Assembly (NCBI GenBank): GCA_012934845.2
Contig: WNNJ02001313.1
Coordinates: 1-64,000 of the forward strand
Reading direction: 5' to 3'
Source of the DNA: Pomphorhynchus laevis
Taxonomy: Eukaryota > Acanthocephala > Palaeacanthocephala > Echinorhynchida > Pomphorhynchidae
Length of the DNA: 64,000 bases
This document shows positions 12,040-23,589 of the stretch, in pieces. The notes under the pieces are model-generated. The model saw only the letters and a list, made by a program, of their open reading frames with translations, ran no database searches and was not told where the DNA came from. Positions within the stretch are counted from its first letter, which is position 1, and each line of letters opens with the position of its first letter. The translations under genes and the position numbers were made by a program.

Positions 12040-13445
12040 CATGGATAATTAAGTTAGACGAGCGGACCTTGTCACAAACAAAGGGGTTAAAGGAAAGGTT
12101 ATCATCGATAGAAAGTGAGATTATGGACTACAGGGATGATTGATGAGGCATAAGATACAGAAGGAGATATGTTAGGTTGACGAGGGAAAATCCATATTAT
12201 TTTGACTTGTCGGGGTTTAGAACGAGATGAATATGTGAGAGACGCTTGTAGATAGGAGAAAGACAATTTGAGACAGAAATACCGATTTCATGTATGCGAT
12301 GGACGTGTGCATGTGCATAGATGAGTATGCCATCGACGTATTGCATGACGTTTAAGGAGTAAGGCTTGGTAAACGGAGAGAGATTGCCAAACGGAAGATA
12401 AAAAGGCACGGGATCTGTAACTGAACCTGGTGGGACCCCTCAGAAAATATGGATGGAAGGGAAGAATGATGAATTTGAACAAACGCGAAAAGACTATTCG
12501 GATAGATATGATGCAAACCATGCAACGAAGGGGTAAAAACAGCCGTAATCATAACGAAGGCGAGAAAGGAGGATAGAGTGGTCGACGATGTCGAAGGCGG
12601 AGGAGAGGTCGAGGGAGATGAGAACACTATATAATGCCTTGTCATGAAAAATTAATAAGCCGTTGTAATCTTTCATGCAGGCGATTTCTATGGAGTGATT
12701 AGAACGGAAAGTTGATTGGAAAAGAGTGTACAGATAGAATAAAGAGAGATAAACGTTGATCTGTATTGAGAAAGGGCGCGTTGAGAGCTTGAAAAGAGTA
12801 GCGAGGAATGAAATAGAGCGATAGCTAGAAGGAAGTGAGGGTTCGAACGATTGTTTCTTAAGGAGGGGACGGACGATGTCGGATTTCCAGTGTGAAGGAA
12901 ATATACGACTGTGGATGGATGAGTTAAACAATCGATGAGCATATGGATTAAAGTATGTGGGTAGGTAGGGGATCGGCAGGTGAGGTTTTGTTGTGCAAGG
13001 ACATGAGGACAGATGAGACTTCGGCAGGTGACACAGGGAGAAGATGAAAGAGTTTCGTGAGGATAAGCTGAGGGAGTAGCAGTGAGATGGAATGGATAGG
13101 TGTTTGTGAGAAATCAACGTGGATACTTTGTCTGGGGAAATGACAAATAATCATGGGCATTGATGTTGCACGGCGAAGAGGAACGAGCAAGGATTGAGTT
13201 AAAAGTATGCTAGAGAGTCTTAGAGTTGAATGAAATGATGCTTTTATGCTGCCATAAGGAGTTGCACTTGGTACGTAGTATGTGGAGATGATACCGACGA
13301 TGAGCAAGATAGGTATCACGGAAAGACGGATTGATCGAACGGAAATCACGTCTGAGATAGCGGTGATAGACACGAAAAGCATGACGGAGTTGACGCTTTT
13401 TGAGAGTAGTCGTTGGATGTCAAACCATGGGGCACTGTGCAAGCG
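12040..13445 (-). mobile_element. CR1/L2-like LINE, partial ORF2
   Basis: The minus strand encodes most of an RT without its C-terminus. Going down from 13440 are an APWFD linker box, a DPLPTHIL block, FPSHWKSDIVRPLLKK (RT motif 1, 13000-12870), a degraded YR.ISFLATL block, LISLDLSSAFDIVDHSILL (motif A, 12640-12590), and a motif-C relative read as QYVDG.LIYA (12340-12310) where YADD is expected. The motif-C Asp pair is mutated. The frame changes several times, so this is a dead copy. The endonuclease half is missing. Confidence 0.75.
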
Positions 13446-13449
13446 ACGG

Positions 13450-13830
13450 TGTGAGTGAGGCTTGTCGACCTATCAAAGAAGAACTATCAAAGCGCATGTG
13501 AGCACATTTCGATACATTAATCAATAAACCGATTTGACAACTACATTCATAAATTTTATTAACTTCCATCTGAAATTTCACACGGTCAGCTAGCGAATCA
13601 ATTTTGTCCCAAAGCGGACAAAGCGGCCCGCGAGGTGATTAGCAAATACACGCAAAATATACGGACAGATGCCGTCAGGACCAGCAGCAGAGAAGGAAGG
13701 GTGACTTCGCCATGGCCGGTGATAAGCCCGTGCTGAGAAATGAGGAGAAGAGTATAAACAATAAAAGTTAATTGTAAGTGGTGTTTGTAATGCACACTGT
13801 GCGAATATGTTTGCAAATTTCAACGCGTTG
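13450..13830 (-). mobile_element. Second LINE RT scrap with internal deletion
   Basis: The minus strand reads AAGPDGICPYILRVFANHLA (the GPDGI...LK..A..LA motif of LINE RTs) at 13685-13610. It then passes directly to QMEVNKIYE...INVSKCAHMRF (13575-13490), which belongs after the YADD motif. The catalytic core between these blocks is absent. The sequence does not overlap the neighbouring CR1/L2-like copy and probably belongs to a different family. Confidence 0.55.
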
Positions 13831-14200
13831 CCGTCCTAGTCTGTATCATTTTATGCTAGCTGATGAAACTTAGCTAATACTTCAACAAAGTTATTACTTG
13901 CGTTGCACCTTGGTAATTGGAAGATGTTTTGTTTACAGTGTATTATTATTTTAAGCATATCATTTATCGTTTTCCTTGTGATAGAACCTTCCAAAGGTAC
14001 ATTCTGGAGATGTTCATTTGATCGTGGATTGTCTTGAGTTGTATCCCTGTTACTTGACGCTGTACTTTCATTCACTTACAAATTCGTTTCTACATAATGA
14101 TTTAGACAAGTGCCTAAGATTAAACTACGACATGGCCGGTCCCAATCCCGTGCTAAGAAAGCTGGAGGGGAGTATAAACAAGAAAAGTGTATCAATTGGA
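13704..14200 (+). repeat. Direct repeat pair, about 70 bp
   Basis: 13704-13775 and 14126-14195 share 'catggccggt', 'cccgtgct.agaaa' and 'gagtataaaca.gaaaagt'. The spacing is about 420 bp. Because 'gtataaaca' resembles a TATA element, these could be terminal repeat or LINE-promoter fragments, but no matching element body was recognised between them. Confidence 0.5.
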
Positions 14201-14203
14201 CGA

Positions 14204-14296
14204 AACAAACGAACTGAACGAACGGACTGAACAAACGGACTGAGCGAACGGGCTGCACAAACGGATTGAACGAACGGACTGAACAAACGCACTGAA
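14204..14296. repeat. 13-bp minisatellite, about seven units
   Basis: Units follow the pattern 'ac(g/a)aacggactga' with one or two changes each. The array directly follows the second copy of the 70-bp repeat. Confidence 0.85.
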
Positions 14297-14299
14297 TTC

Positions 14300-14425
14300 G
14301 TTTGCGGGATTATTATTTATCAGTTTGATAATTTTTTATTATTCGTAGTGGGCTTGTATACTTGCCGTTGGGACGCATTTGCTACTCAAAATAAATTTCT
14401 ATCTTCAAGTGCCTACACGACAGTT
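14300..14425 (+). mobile_element. LINE-like 3' tail
   Basis: 'acgcatttgctactcaaaat' followed by 'aaataaa' matches the tails at about 8520 and 29870. No coding part is attached. It is probably the last bases of a CR1/L2-like LINE. Confidence 0.4.
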
Positions 14426-14429
14426 TTAC

Positions 14430-14530
14430 AGATAATCTTGAATTTTGTGCATTTGCGTCCTTTATATCGCGCCGACTGACCATTGCAATTACAATACAAC
14501 CTCATATTCGAAGGTTTGCCACGGGTCATT
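14430..14530 (-). pseudogene. Second CXC-like Cys-rich module
   Basis: The minus strand reads MTRGKPSNMRLYCNCNGQSA and continues RYKGRKCTK. It is the same motif as 2616-2775 with some cysteines replaced. A methionine lies 13 residues upstream, so the module may sit near the N-terminus of its original protein. Confidence 0.45.
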
Positions 14531-14739
14531 GTGTGTTGTTAGTGAAAACACACAAAAAAATGATTTTTTTGTAATTTGATTGTATACAATATTGTATTAT
14601 CTCTCAAACGTAAGTATTTATTATAACAAAGACAACTGTTTAAACCAGGACAATTGTCTTTTATGTTTTATAATAATAAGATTTTCTTAATAGAAAAAAC
14701 AAAGTACATAACATAAAGTAACATAGAAAATGTCATAAA

Positions 14740-15125
14740 TCAAAGACAACAAAGAGACAAGTGCAGTCTGCAGACCAATCAATCACTTTCCGTCTTCCAA
14801 ACTTTCACGGCCCCAAATCCATTGGGATCTGAGCCCCCAACCAATCCAACACGCCGCTTTCCGACTGAACCACCCAGGGTCATTCACCCCCCGGAGAATC
14901 CAATCGGCGCGGACCATGCTAGGTAAACGAGATACGAGGAGTTAATAAACCTTAGCCTTTGCTCTGGGGGACGTCCTCTTGAAAATAAGACTAATCCCGA
15001 GATAGCCCAGGTACCCCAAAGGCGAACCTGGGTTTTCCCATTTAACGACAGATGCTAGGCCCGTTTCATGGCCCATCTAGCTCTCTTCAGGATACGTTTA
15101 AGTCTATCCAGGTCAGCTTTCGTAA
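14740..15125 (-). mobile_element. Jockey-like LINE copy 1 (3' fragment)
   Basis: This is a 5'-truncated copy of the LINE seen complete at 16860-20770. It covers only the C-terminal part of ORF2 (a frame with LDRLK..LK, then GLVF.RGRPPEQ, then a RRL..P.IV..DW block) and the 3' untranslated tail. The truncation point is near 15125, inside the LDRLK block. 5' truncation is the usual product of incomplete LINE reverse transcription. Confidence 0.85.
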
Positions 15126-15149
15126 TAAAAATTCAATTAATTCCATTCA

Positions 15150-16380
15150 TAAAAATTTCAGTTAGTGAGTTGTGCGTATTGCTGTTAGATTTGTGCTTAT
15201 TGCTTTTAGATTAAATATTCTTGGATATAAGCTTATACAAATAAGCTTAAAGCACAATTACAATACAATATTGATAGTACAATACATCAGGAGATTACAC
15301 AATACATATGGAGATATCATACACATATCTTATATCAAAATGACTAAAGCCAAAAAGACGAAGGTAGGAAGAAGTGCGGCTAGTCAGCAATCTAACAGTA
15401 ACAGTTGTTAACTGTCCCGGTAGTACTAAACGTTTACTCCGCTTATAAACAACACGAGATCACATGCAGTAGATTTATATGCGATATATGGACAACCGTT
15501 ACGGTATCATCCATACAATCAAAATACCTACTAACCAGAGAATATATATGCATATTCTGCGCTTATGAACTACTATATTTATCAACTAAGCTATACCAAT
15601 GATAGTACAATTGAAATTATTTCTGATTCCCATAGTGATCAAAAATCTAAATTTGAGAAAAAAGCAGAAAACCAAATCATTCTACCGGATCAACAATTGC
15701 TTGGCTAGAAAATACTTTAGATGGTGATCTAAGTTGTGGATCTTCCAGCGTTAAAATAAGTGATAATCTAAATCTGGTATCTGACCAACATAATAATCGC
15801 TCGTATTTGGATTCGATCATAGCTTCTTAAACTACAGTTTTGTATCCTGAGCCACTCGCGCAGTTAGGTCAAAACTCAAGTTTTATGCCGTTATGAACTT
15901 TTGCAAGCGATATTCTCAATGAGAAATGAACAGAGCCATTCACAAATAATTGTTTCACTGACAATCCTAATTACTCTCTACTGCCAAACATAGTACCCTC
16001 TCTACATCAATTACGAAAAGACTTAATGAGTCTGTCAGTAAAGAATATAAAAATAGATCGTTACCCGCTTTTTCAGCGAATAAGCCAGTAAAATATATCG
16101 ACTTGTTACGAACAGTGATCGCTCAATGCTCACAGCTAATATTAATGTACTGTTTTGAAGTTTAGTATCCACAATCTAACGGTTTGGTTCTCCAGATAGA
16201 AATAATCCTGAGTCTGAGAGTACACCAGAGTTTGAAGAAGCTTAATTCTTTAGCACACTGAGTAATCAAAAATTGGAATTTTCTTCCAAGAGAAACTATT
16301 ATAACTAAATCAAAGGGCAATTAAAAAAAACTCAACTGTTTACCAGCACTTCCATTTTAGTTTTTTCTTTTCAGCTTTTC
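15150..16380 (+). other. Unassigned, possible decayed ORF
   Basis: A plus-strand frame 15172-15411 ends with MTKAKKTKVGRSAASQQSNS, starting at the ATG at 15340. Downstream DNA up to 16350 contains short polar Ser/Asn/Asp-rich open stretches (for example near 15600-15680) broken by many stops. This could be the first ORF of a LINE or a gag-like protein, since a LINE C-terminus follows at 16385, but that one is on the other strand. No domain is recognised. Confidence 0.25.
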
Positions 16381-16384
16381 TCTT

Positions 16385-16575
16385 TTTTAACGGATAAGGT
16401 ATTTGAATGTTATAAAGGAGGGAGATCGGCGGACGTCAAGATGGAGCTGATTCCAGGCAAAGGGGCGACGACGAGGAAGGATCAGAGACCATAGTTGTTA
16501 GAGTAATTGGGAACGTGGAGTAAGTGGGAATGACAGGAACGCAGCGATAGAAATGTGATGCTACCATATAAGCAC
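16385..16575 (-). mobile_element. CR1/L2-like LINE C-terminal fragment
   Basis: The minus strand reads NYGL.SFLVVAPL, then (in another frame) WNQLHLDVRRSP, then SFITFKYL, the same C-terminal box as at 8300 and 29690. The sequence is GC-richer than its flanks. It ends near 16385 without a clear tail. Confidence 0.55.
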
Positions 16576-17229
16576 TTGCTCAAAGATAGATTATGAACAA
16601 TAATAGTTTTAACATTATACATAGAACAGATTACATTGACAAATCCGATTCTTACTTATATCCACAAACTTCTGCGAAGTTACTTTGTTTCTTGCCGTTA
16701 AAAAGTGTGATATAGGTAATATAATTAACAATAAATTGACTTGAAGGTCAGTAGCCATAATGATTGACGATGTTTGCTGCTTTTATTTTACTGGTGCCTT
16801 TATATTAAAGATAAGATAAAGGTAAAGATTTTCTTAAATAACAAAACTTAGTGTTATATAACAACTAAAAAATAGAATAAAAAGGAACTTGTATCGAAAA
16901 TACAGGAATGAAAAATTTAGCTAATGAGTCGCGATACAGGTCTTCACCAATCTTTAAGGCCTCAGGTCCAGCGAGATCTGAGCCCCCCAGCCAATTTAAC
17001 ACGCCGCCCTTCGACTGAACCACTCGGGGTCTTTCACCACCCCCCCCCGAATAATCCAATGAAGGCGGACGATGTTTGGTAATCGCAAGATAAGGAGCTT
17101 AAGAAATCTTAGTATTTGTTCTGGGGGACGTCCTCTTGAAAAGAAGACCAATCCCGAGATAGCCCAAGTACCCCAGAGGCGCACTTGGGTTTTCTCTTTC
17201 AATGACAGATGTTGGTCCCGTTTCAGGGC

Positions 17230-18162
17230 TCACCTAGCTTTCTTCAGGATACGTTTTAGTCTATCCAGGTCAGCTTTTGCTGACCAGTTCACCGTAATGG
17301 TAAACCACAGGTATCTTACTCGACTTGTGAAGGTAGGGAGTGGTTGATTAGTCAGGATGGACGTTAGAGCAGAGAGTGCTAATCTCTTTAGTTTTTTCCT
17401 TGTCGCAGGAGCGCCATGAAAGACAACCACCTTCGATTTGGAGGAGTTTAAAACAAGGTCGGACAAGGGCAGCTGATCATTTAATCTAGTAAAGAAACGG
17501 CTGATGTTAGAGACTACATATTTGCACCTGCGTCCAGAGAACCGGGCTGTCTTATCATCAGCGTATACCACAAGATGTTGATCGCGTTTGAATTTTTTGT
17601 AGATTTCAATAGAGGCAGCAAGATACAAGATTAGAGAAAGTGGGGAGCCTTGAGGCACACCTGAAATAGGGTATAACTGACGTGCATCTGGGTCGTCTTC
17701 ATAGAATAATCGCTTTGTGTATAGCAATATTTCCACCCTGTTAACAACTATCGCAGGCAACCCGAGGGACCTGAGAGAAGTGATAACAAAAGCAATGGAA
17801 ATGCGGTCAAAAGCAGCCGAAAAGTCAAGAAAGACAGCCACAGCAAGCTGATGACTGTTATCTTAACAAAACTGTTGCACTTCACCTATTGCTGAATGGA
17901 CCGAGCGATCTTTTACATACCCATGAAAACCTGGTGTGATTAAATTTCGCCTACTTAGATGGTCGCGGATTTTACGCGCAAGCGCTTTTTCGTAAATGGA
18001 GATGAGGGAGTTTTGAATTGAAATAGACCGCAGATCTTTTGGACATGTAATCGACTTCTTTTTAGGTAAAAATACTCGACGGCTAATATTGATGTTAGCA
18101 ATGTCAGACGGGGAGGCTAATAGCATTGTTATGGCGACTTCCTTTCTCTGACTATCTGTCAA
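17230..18162 (-). pseudogene. LINE copy 2 reverse transcriptase core
   Basis: Two open parts, 17863-18162 and 17230-17841, are separated by a stop. The first has SLISIYEKALARKIRDHL and PGFHGYVKD..VHS..GE. The second has AVFLDFSAAFDRIS (motif A), SGVPQGSPLS (motif B) and VVYADD (motif C, both catalytic Asp present), then the thumb. The downstream C-terminal part runs to 16865. Sequence conservation with copies 3-5 is high across the whole RT. Confidence 0.9.
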
Positions 18163-18784
18163 AAGCTGACAGACACGAGTGGAGAGTGGCGCGTGGGTTC
18201 TGGAGGTGCCCGGGAGTGGCCCATAGGAGTTAAGGATATCTGTAACAGATGAGTCCCTACTCCTGAAGTCACATCAAGGCGGAATTGGTTGGGGTGATTG
18301 AGTGGCTAATGATTGTTTAGGGATAGTGACTCATCCAAAACTTTATCAAGGACTATTCTACCAATCCAGCCTAAAGCTTTATTCTTCCAACAGACAAACT
18401 TCTCCTTTTTGAATATCTTCCAGAAGGAAGACTGAGAAGGGCTAAGGCGAGAAATGCTTGCCTTATCCCTACTTAGCAAGAACCTATAACTGGTGCTCCA
18501 GTATTCATTCGAGAGGGCTTGTCTGGCGGAAACAGAGAGATAAGGAAGGTGTATCATTTAAGCTAGGACCTTGAGTTTTGTTGGAGTGGGATTGTATATG
18601 CGACATTTATAGGTAGTCGATAGTATCGCGGTAGCTTGCGAAGAGAGGTAGGTATTAAATTCGGTCAAACTCTCATTCCCAATCCGGGGGAAGAGTTGGA
18701 TAGCTGCCTGAAAGAAGGCCACACTGATGGGATCAAAGTGGAACCTTCTCCTCAGCAACGTATCTTCCTCTAACCTCCAACGAA

Positions 18785-19427
18785 TTAGGTCATGAGAGGT
18801 GGTCTGTTGTTGGCGCGACTGCTCAGTACAGATGGGCGCGACTGCTCAGTACAACCACGTCTTTTGAAGCAATAATATGTCGAGGAGTGAATTAGTTGTT
18901 GAGCAATGAAAGGTGGAGGAAGGTGGTTTGTGAATAAGATAGTCGATCCTGGCTTTGCGGTTTGCAGCATTAAACTAACAGCCAGTTCTGTTGTTGAAGT
19001 CACCAAGTAACATGTCATAGCCACTACCTAATATACCATCCAGAAGGTCACGGTTCTTGTGAATTTCTCCTGGCCGTATATAAATATTGGCTATACTGAT
19101 GCATTTACCGTTCTTACGAAGTGATATAGCCAAACAAGATAGGGCTGGACAAGAATAGTTAAGAAGGAGGGAAGATCTTAACGAGGATTTAACTAAGGTT
19201 AAAAGACGTTGAGATGAAGAGGAGTGAAGATGGGTTATATACGGAGTGAAGTGGGTGTATATATGCTGAGGGATAAATCGAGTAATGCCCTGAGGGATAC
19301 GGATAGACTGCGTCTCCTGAAGGACAATAACATCTGCATCTCTACCAGATAAAATGCTAAGGGCAGAAGCACCTCCCGAATTCCACTGAAGGATATTCAG
19401 TGAAAAAGGCTCTTGATTACTTTGCAT
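18785..19427 (-). pseudogene. LINE copy 2 endonuclease domain
   Basis: This is the start of ORF2. MQSNQEPFSLNILQWNSGGA begins an EEP-family (APE-like) endonuclease, with the Asn of QWN, the Glu of VLQET and the GDFN..TG motif visible, all metal or DNA contacts in this fold. The frame then shifts near 18975-19024 into the block that contains the last motif region. It would nick the target site for target-primed reverse transcription. The copy is inactive because of the frame change and later stops. Confidence 0.85.
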
Positions 19428-19864
19428 TGTGTTAGTTTAGCTGGAAGGGGATTGCCACATCCTAGATAGAGCTAGGGGTGGAAGGATTTCCCCCTCCACC
19501 ACTAGCACCGCATAGAGTGGGTACTTGCCCCCGAGCATTATCATCATTTCCCTTTGAGGCGCTTCTATTAATGCCCATAAGCATTTTGCCGATCTTTAAG
19601 GGGGAACGGCTTGGGCCGAAGCTCCTCGTTTCTTGGATTTCCGAGCCGACGCCCCTCTTTTATTTGTATCCCCATCGGTTGGAATTGTTATAACCGGATT
19701 GACGAACAGATTGGCAATTGTTTTCGCCACAAGCTCTTGTATTTCCTTTCTGAAATTTTCGAACTTGAGTCCATAATTAACATATACTCGCAGTCAGAGG
19801 ATCTATATGCCGACTTGGCGAATGATTCAGGTGCTGATTTTGGCGCACGGAACTTTGCAAAATA

Positions 19865-20398
19865 TTACTTGAAGTGGGGGCACTTCCTTCCCCACGCAGG
19901 GTGAGCCCCGCTACAATTACAACACTTGATCCCATTTGAACAGGGAAGAGCTGAATCAATCGCGGGGCAGTCTATTTTCCCGCATTTCCCGCAGCTTGCC
20001 ACCCCACTGCAGCTGGAGGCCCAGTGCCCCCATTTATGGCACCGGCTGCAATGCGGGTACGTAAACTCTTCTGCCGATATTAGTTTGAATTTGAGATTGA
20101 ACCCCATGAAGGGGTTGCATTGTGATCTCTCGAGAACCTCTGCCTGCGCAATTGGGGCAGAACAGAATCCCACATTGATAGGAAGGCCATTACGGCCAGT
20201 AATTGAACGTATATTGTGGATTTTGTAGGTTTTTGATAATGTAGCCAAATCATTTTCTTCCATAGAGGAAGGCAAGTTCTTAATTTTTAACGTCGCAAGT
20301 ATAGGTTTCTTTACAAACGTCGCAAAACTGCTGTAGTTTTGATCAAAGTAATTACCATAGTGATCAAGAGTATCTTCTGACGCGAATGATATTTTCAC
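19865..20398 (-). pseudogene. LINE copy 2 ORF1 (gag-like, zinc knuckles)
   Basis: The 177-codon open part encodes the RNA-binding nucleic-acid chaperone of the LINE. The N-terminal half is a folded domain shared with copies 3, 4 and 7 (blocks PILATLKI.NLP, RSI.GR, VGFC.AP). The C-terminus has three zinc knuckles: CSRCHKWGHWASSC, CGKCGKIDC and CCNCSGAHPAWGRKC. A further N-terminal piece is readable at 20540-20765, starting MHFDGRSKNFEK and ending near LPPIPIQKTW. An A/T-only insertion separates it from the main frame, so the gene is broken. Confidence 0.85.
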
Positions 20399-21294
20399 AG
20401 AGCTCTCATAGTACTTAACAGAATTAAAGACTACTCTGTCGGGATATTTATTTAAAAAAATAAATATTTTTATTAAAAATAAATATATTTATTTTTCAAA
20501 TATTTATTTAAAAAATCACGTAATAGTCTGTTATACAAGTAGTGTCTTTCTATTGGTTGCAAAAGTGTAATAATGTCCAGGTTTTTTGTATTGGGATTGG
20601 GGGAAGTAATTCACCCTCTCCTCCAACAGTAGAAAACTCACTAACCTGCAATTGCGTCGTTCCAAAGTCTTCTTTAGCCATCATTTCCTTGATTCCAGCA
20701 GGAATTTCCATCATTTTCTGTGTAATGCTTTTTTCAAAATTCTTTGATCGTCCGTCAATGCACTTTTAATTAAATTAGTGTGCACTTCCTTTATATTAAG
20801 TTTTATTTCATAGCTATAACTTTTAATGCAGTTGGCAAGTAACTTTACGCGCAACAGTGAACGTATAATTCAGCAAAAATGAACATGTCCGAGTTTTCAA
20901 AGCATTCAAATGTTGCTGCAAAAACCAGTGGAATTCCAGCCAACAAAGAGGTTCTTCATGTAAGTTCTTCTTCACAACGATTCAATAAGGTCAGTACTGT
21001 TTCTATATTATCCGGTGATGGGGAAGTGCTTCCCGTCATACAAAATTAAATAATTTGGTTTTAATCAGAGTTATACGACCAATCAAAAGACATGAACTTT
21101 ACAGTGTATTTTTACGTTCATTTGCCCAGCAGTATAAAAACAGAATTTTGTTCAACACGGTGAAACTTTACCCTTCAGAGGTGAAAGTTTCGTTCGTCAC
21201 AGCAGACCTGGCTAAAAATTACTCTGAATAGTTTTCCACCAATCTAACAGTTTATGGTGAACTCACCTTTAGGCCCATCCTTGCCTCGCTAAAG

Positions 21295-21726
21295 GTGACG
21301 AATCTTCCTTGTAGTATAAATGAGGAAGATATGAAATCATTAATGTCTACATTCAAAATTGCTAATTTTAGGTCAATCCAGGGTAGGGATGGCAATCTTA
21401 TCTCGGTTGGCTTTTGCTCAGCTCCGGTAGATACTGCAGAAGCCTTGGCTAAATCTACATCGAACCCCTTCATGGGTTTTAATATCCGTTTTTTCATTAC
21501 AGAAAAAAATGAGCTTACTTACCCCCACTGCAGCAGGTGTCACAAATGGGGGCACTGGGCCTCCAGCTGCAGTGGGATTCCAACATGCGGGGTTTGCAGT
21601 TCAACTTCCTGTCAGACTCCACTATCGAACGACCGTTGTGTGGCACCCCCATCCAGCTCGAAGCCTGTTCATCAAACCGGTCAAACCTTCTACTTATTCG
21701 CAAGTGGCCGCCCCGCGAATGGATGA
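21295..21726 (+). pseudogene. LINE copy 3 ORF1, C-terminal half
   Basis: The frame contains NPFMGFNIRF and the first knuckle CSRCHKWGHWASSC, then C..CSSTSCQ. The third knuckle is disrupted by a frame change near the end. The upstream part (20880-21290) is broken by stops but keeps the blocks GEVLPV, RPIKRHELY and FLRSFAQQYKN in scattered frames. Confidence 0.8.
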
Positions 21727-22059
21727 CTCTGAGATATTACGTACGATGGACGTTAAATTAGAAGTTTTCCCATCGCAAACTTGAAAACCTAATCCTCATA
21801 CCTATGGGTGTAGTAAACACTCATTCCTACGCTACCTGTTTCGGCAGTTCTTCCGGAATCGAAGAAGAGGGGGCTTCGGCCCATACTGTTCCCCCGCTCA
21901 AGATCGGTAAAATGCTGAGTGGCAAACAGCAAAATGGAAATGAAGACGCTGCCCAGGGGCAAGTCCCGAACCGGGAGGGGCTAGTGGCAGGAAGGGTAAC
22001 CTTCCTGCACTTAGCTTTGTCTAGGTAGGCAATCCCCCATCCAACTAATCCATCACAAT

Positions 22060-23201
22060 GCAGAGTACTCGTGAGCATTTTCACTGAATATCCTTCAGTG
22101 GAATTCGGGAGGTGCTTCTGCCCTTAGACTTTTATCTGGTAGAGATGCAGATGTTATAGTCCTTCAGGAGACGCAATCTATCCGTCTTCCCCAGGACATT
22201 ACTCGATTTATTCTAAAGAACATTTGTACCTACTATGCTTTATACATAACCCCACCTCACTCCTCTTCGACTCAAGGACTCTCGACCTTAGATAAGTGCT
22301 CCTTAGGTCCTCCCTCCTATAAAATTATTCATGTCCAACCATGTCTTGTTTAGTAGTTTCACTCAGTAAGAACGGTAAACGCCTCAGTCTTGCCAATGTC
22401 TACATCCGTTTAGGGGAAATTCACAAGAACCGTGACTTCATGGATAGTATTATTGACAGCGGTTATGACATGATACTTTGGGATTTCAACGACAGAACTG
22501 GTCGTTGGATTAATGCAGCGTTTCGCAGAGCTAGGAATGGTTATCTTATACACAAATACCCATCCCCTACCTTTCATTGCACATCAGCAAATTCTATCCT
22601 CGACATTTTACTGCTTCACTCGAGGTGGCTGTTAAAACCCCTGTGCACCGAGCAGTCGCGCCAGCAATTGTCCACCTCCCATGACCCAATTCGTTGGAGA
22701 ATTGAGGAAGATTTGTTGCTTCGAAAGAGGTTTCACTTTGATCCGATCAGAGTGGCCTTTTTTGAAGCGGCTATCCAACTCTTTCCCAGAATAGGAAATG
22801 AGAGTCTGTTCGAATTTAATACCTACCTATTTTCGCAAGCTACCGCGATTTTATCGACTTCCTATAAAGGTCGTATATACAATCCCACTCCGACAAAACT
22901 CAATGTCCTAGCGAAATTGCTTAACCTCCCTAATCTCTCTGTTTCCGCCAGACAGGCTCTCTCGAATGAATACTGGAGCACTAGATATAGGTTCCAGCTG
23001 AATAATGATAGGACGGGTATGGCTCGCCTTGGTCCTTCTCAGTCTTCTTTTTGGAAGATTTTCAAGAAGGAGAAGTTTGTTTGCTGGAAGGATAGAGCAT
23101 TGGGTTGGATAGGGAATGTAGGCATTGATAAAGTTTTGGAGGAGTCACTAGCCCTACACAACTATGGAGCCACTCAATCACCTCAACCAATCCCGCCTTG
23201 A
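22060..23201 (+). pseudogene. LINE copy 3 endonuclease and linker
   Basis: The first 280 bp contain QWNSGGASAL and VLQET in one frame; from 22341 an open frame of 286 codons follows with SGYDM.L.DFN (GDFN motif changed to WDFN), FHCTSANSILDILLL (last EN motif) and the alpha-helical linker to the RT (SQSSFWKIFKKEKFVCWKD). The Gly-to-Trp change in GDFN and the upstream frame break would inactivate the nuclease. Confidence 0.8.
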
Positions 23202-23589
23202 TGTATTTTCAGGAGTAGGGATCTATCTGTTACGGATATCCTTAACTCTTGGGGTCCATTCCCAGGCACCTCCAAATCCGTCGCTCCACTTTCTTCTCGG
23301 GTCTGTCAGCTTTTGACAGCTGATCAGAGAAGAGAGGTGGCCGTCACAATGCTTTAAGCCTCCCCATCCGATGTAGCAGGCATCAATATTAGTAAGCGTG
23401 TTTTTATTCCTAAGAAAAAATCCTGCTCATGCCATAAAGATCTGCGACCCATCTCGATTCAAAATGCCCTCGTGTAGATTTACGAAAAAGCGCTTTCGCG
23501 TAAAATCCGCGATTATTTAAGTAGGCGTAATTTGATCCCTCCTGGTTTTCATCGGTTCGTCAAAGTTCGATCGGTCCATTTAGCAGTTG

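Larger units (their letters stand above)
16860..20770 (-). mobile_element. Jockey-like LINE copy 2, nearly full length
   Basis: A non-LTR retrotransposon with a gag-like ORF1 (19865-20765), an apurinic-like endonuclease (18785-19427) and a reverse transcriptase (16865-18162). The order ORF1, EN, RT, three zinc knuckles in ORF1 and no RNase H domain fit the Jockey group. It is interrupted by stops and frame changes, and an A/T-only insertion sits at about 20430-20520 inside ORF1. Its 5' end is 100 bp or so from the 5' end of copy 3, which points the other way. Closest relatives are the other copies in this window; the family was not matched to a named element. Confidence 0.9.
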
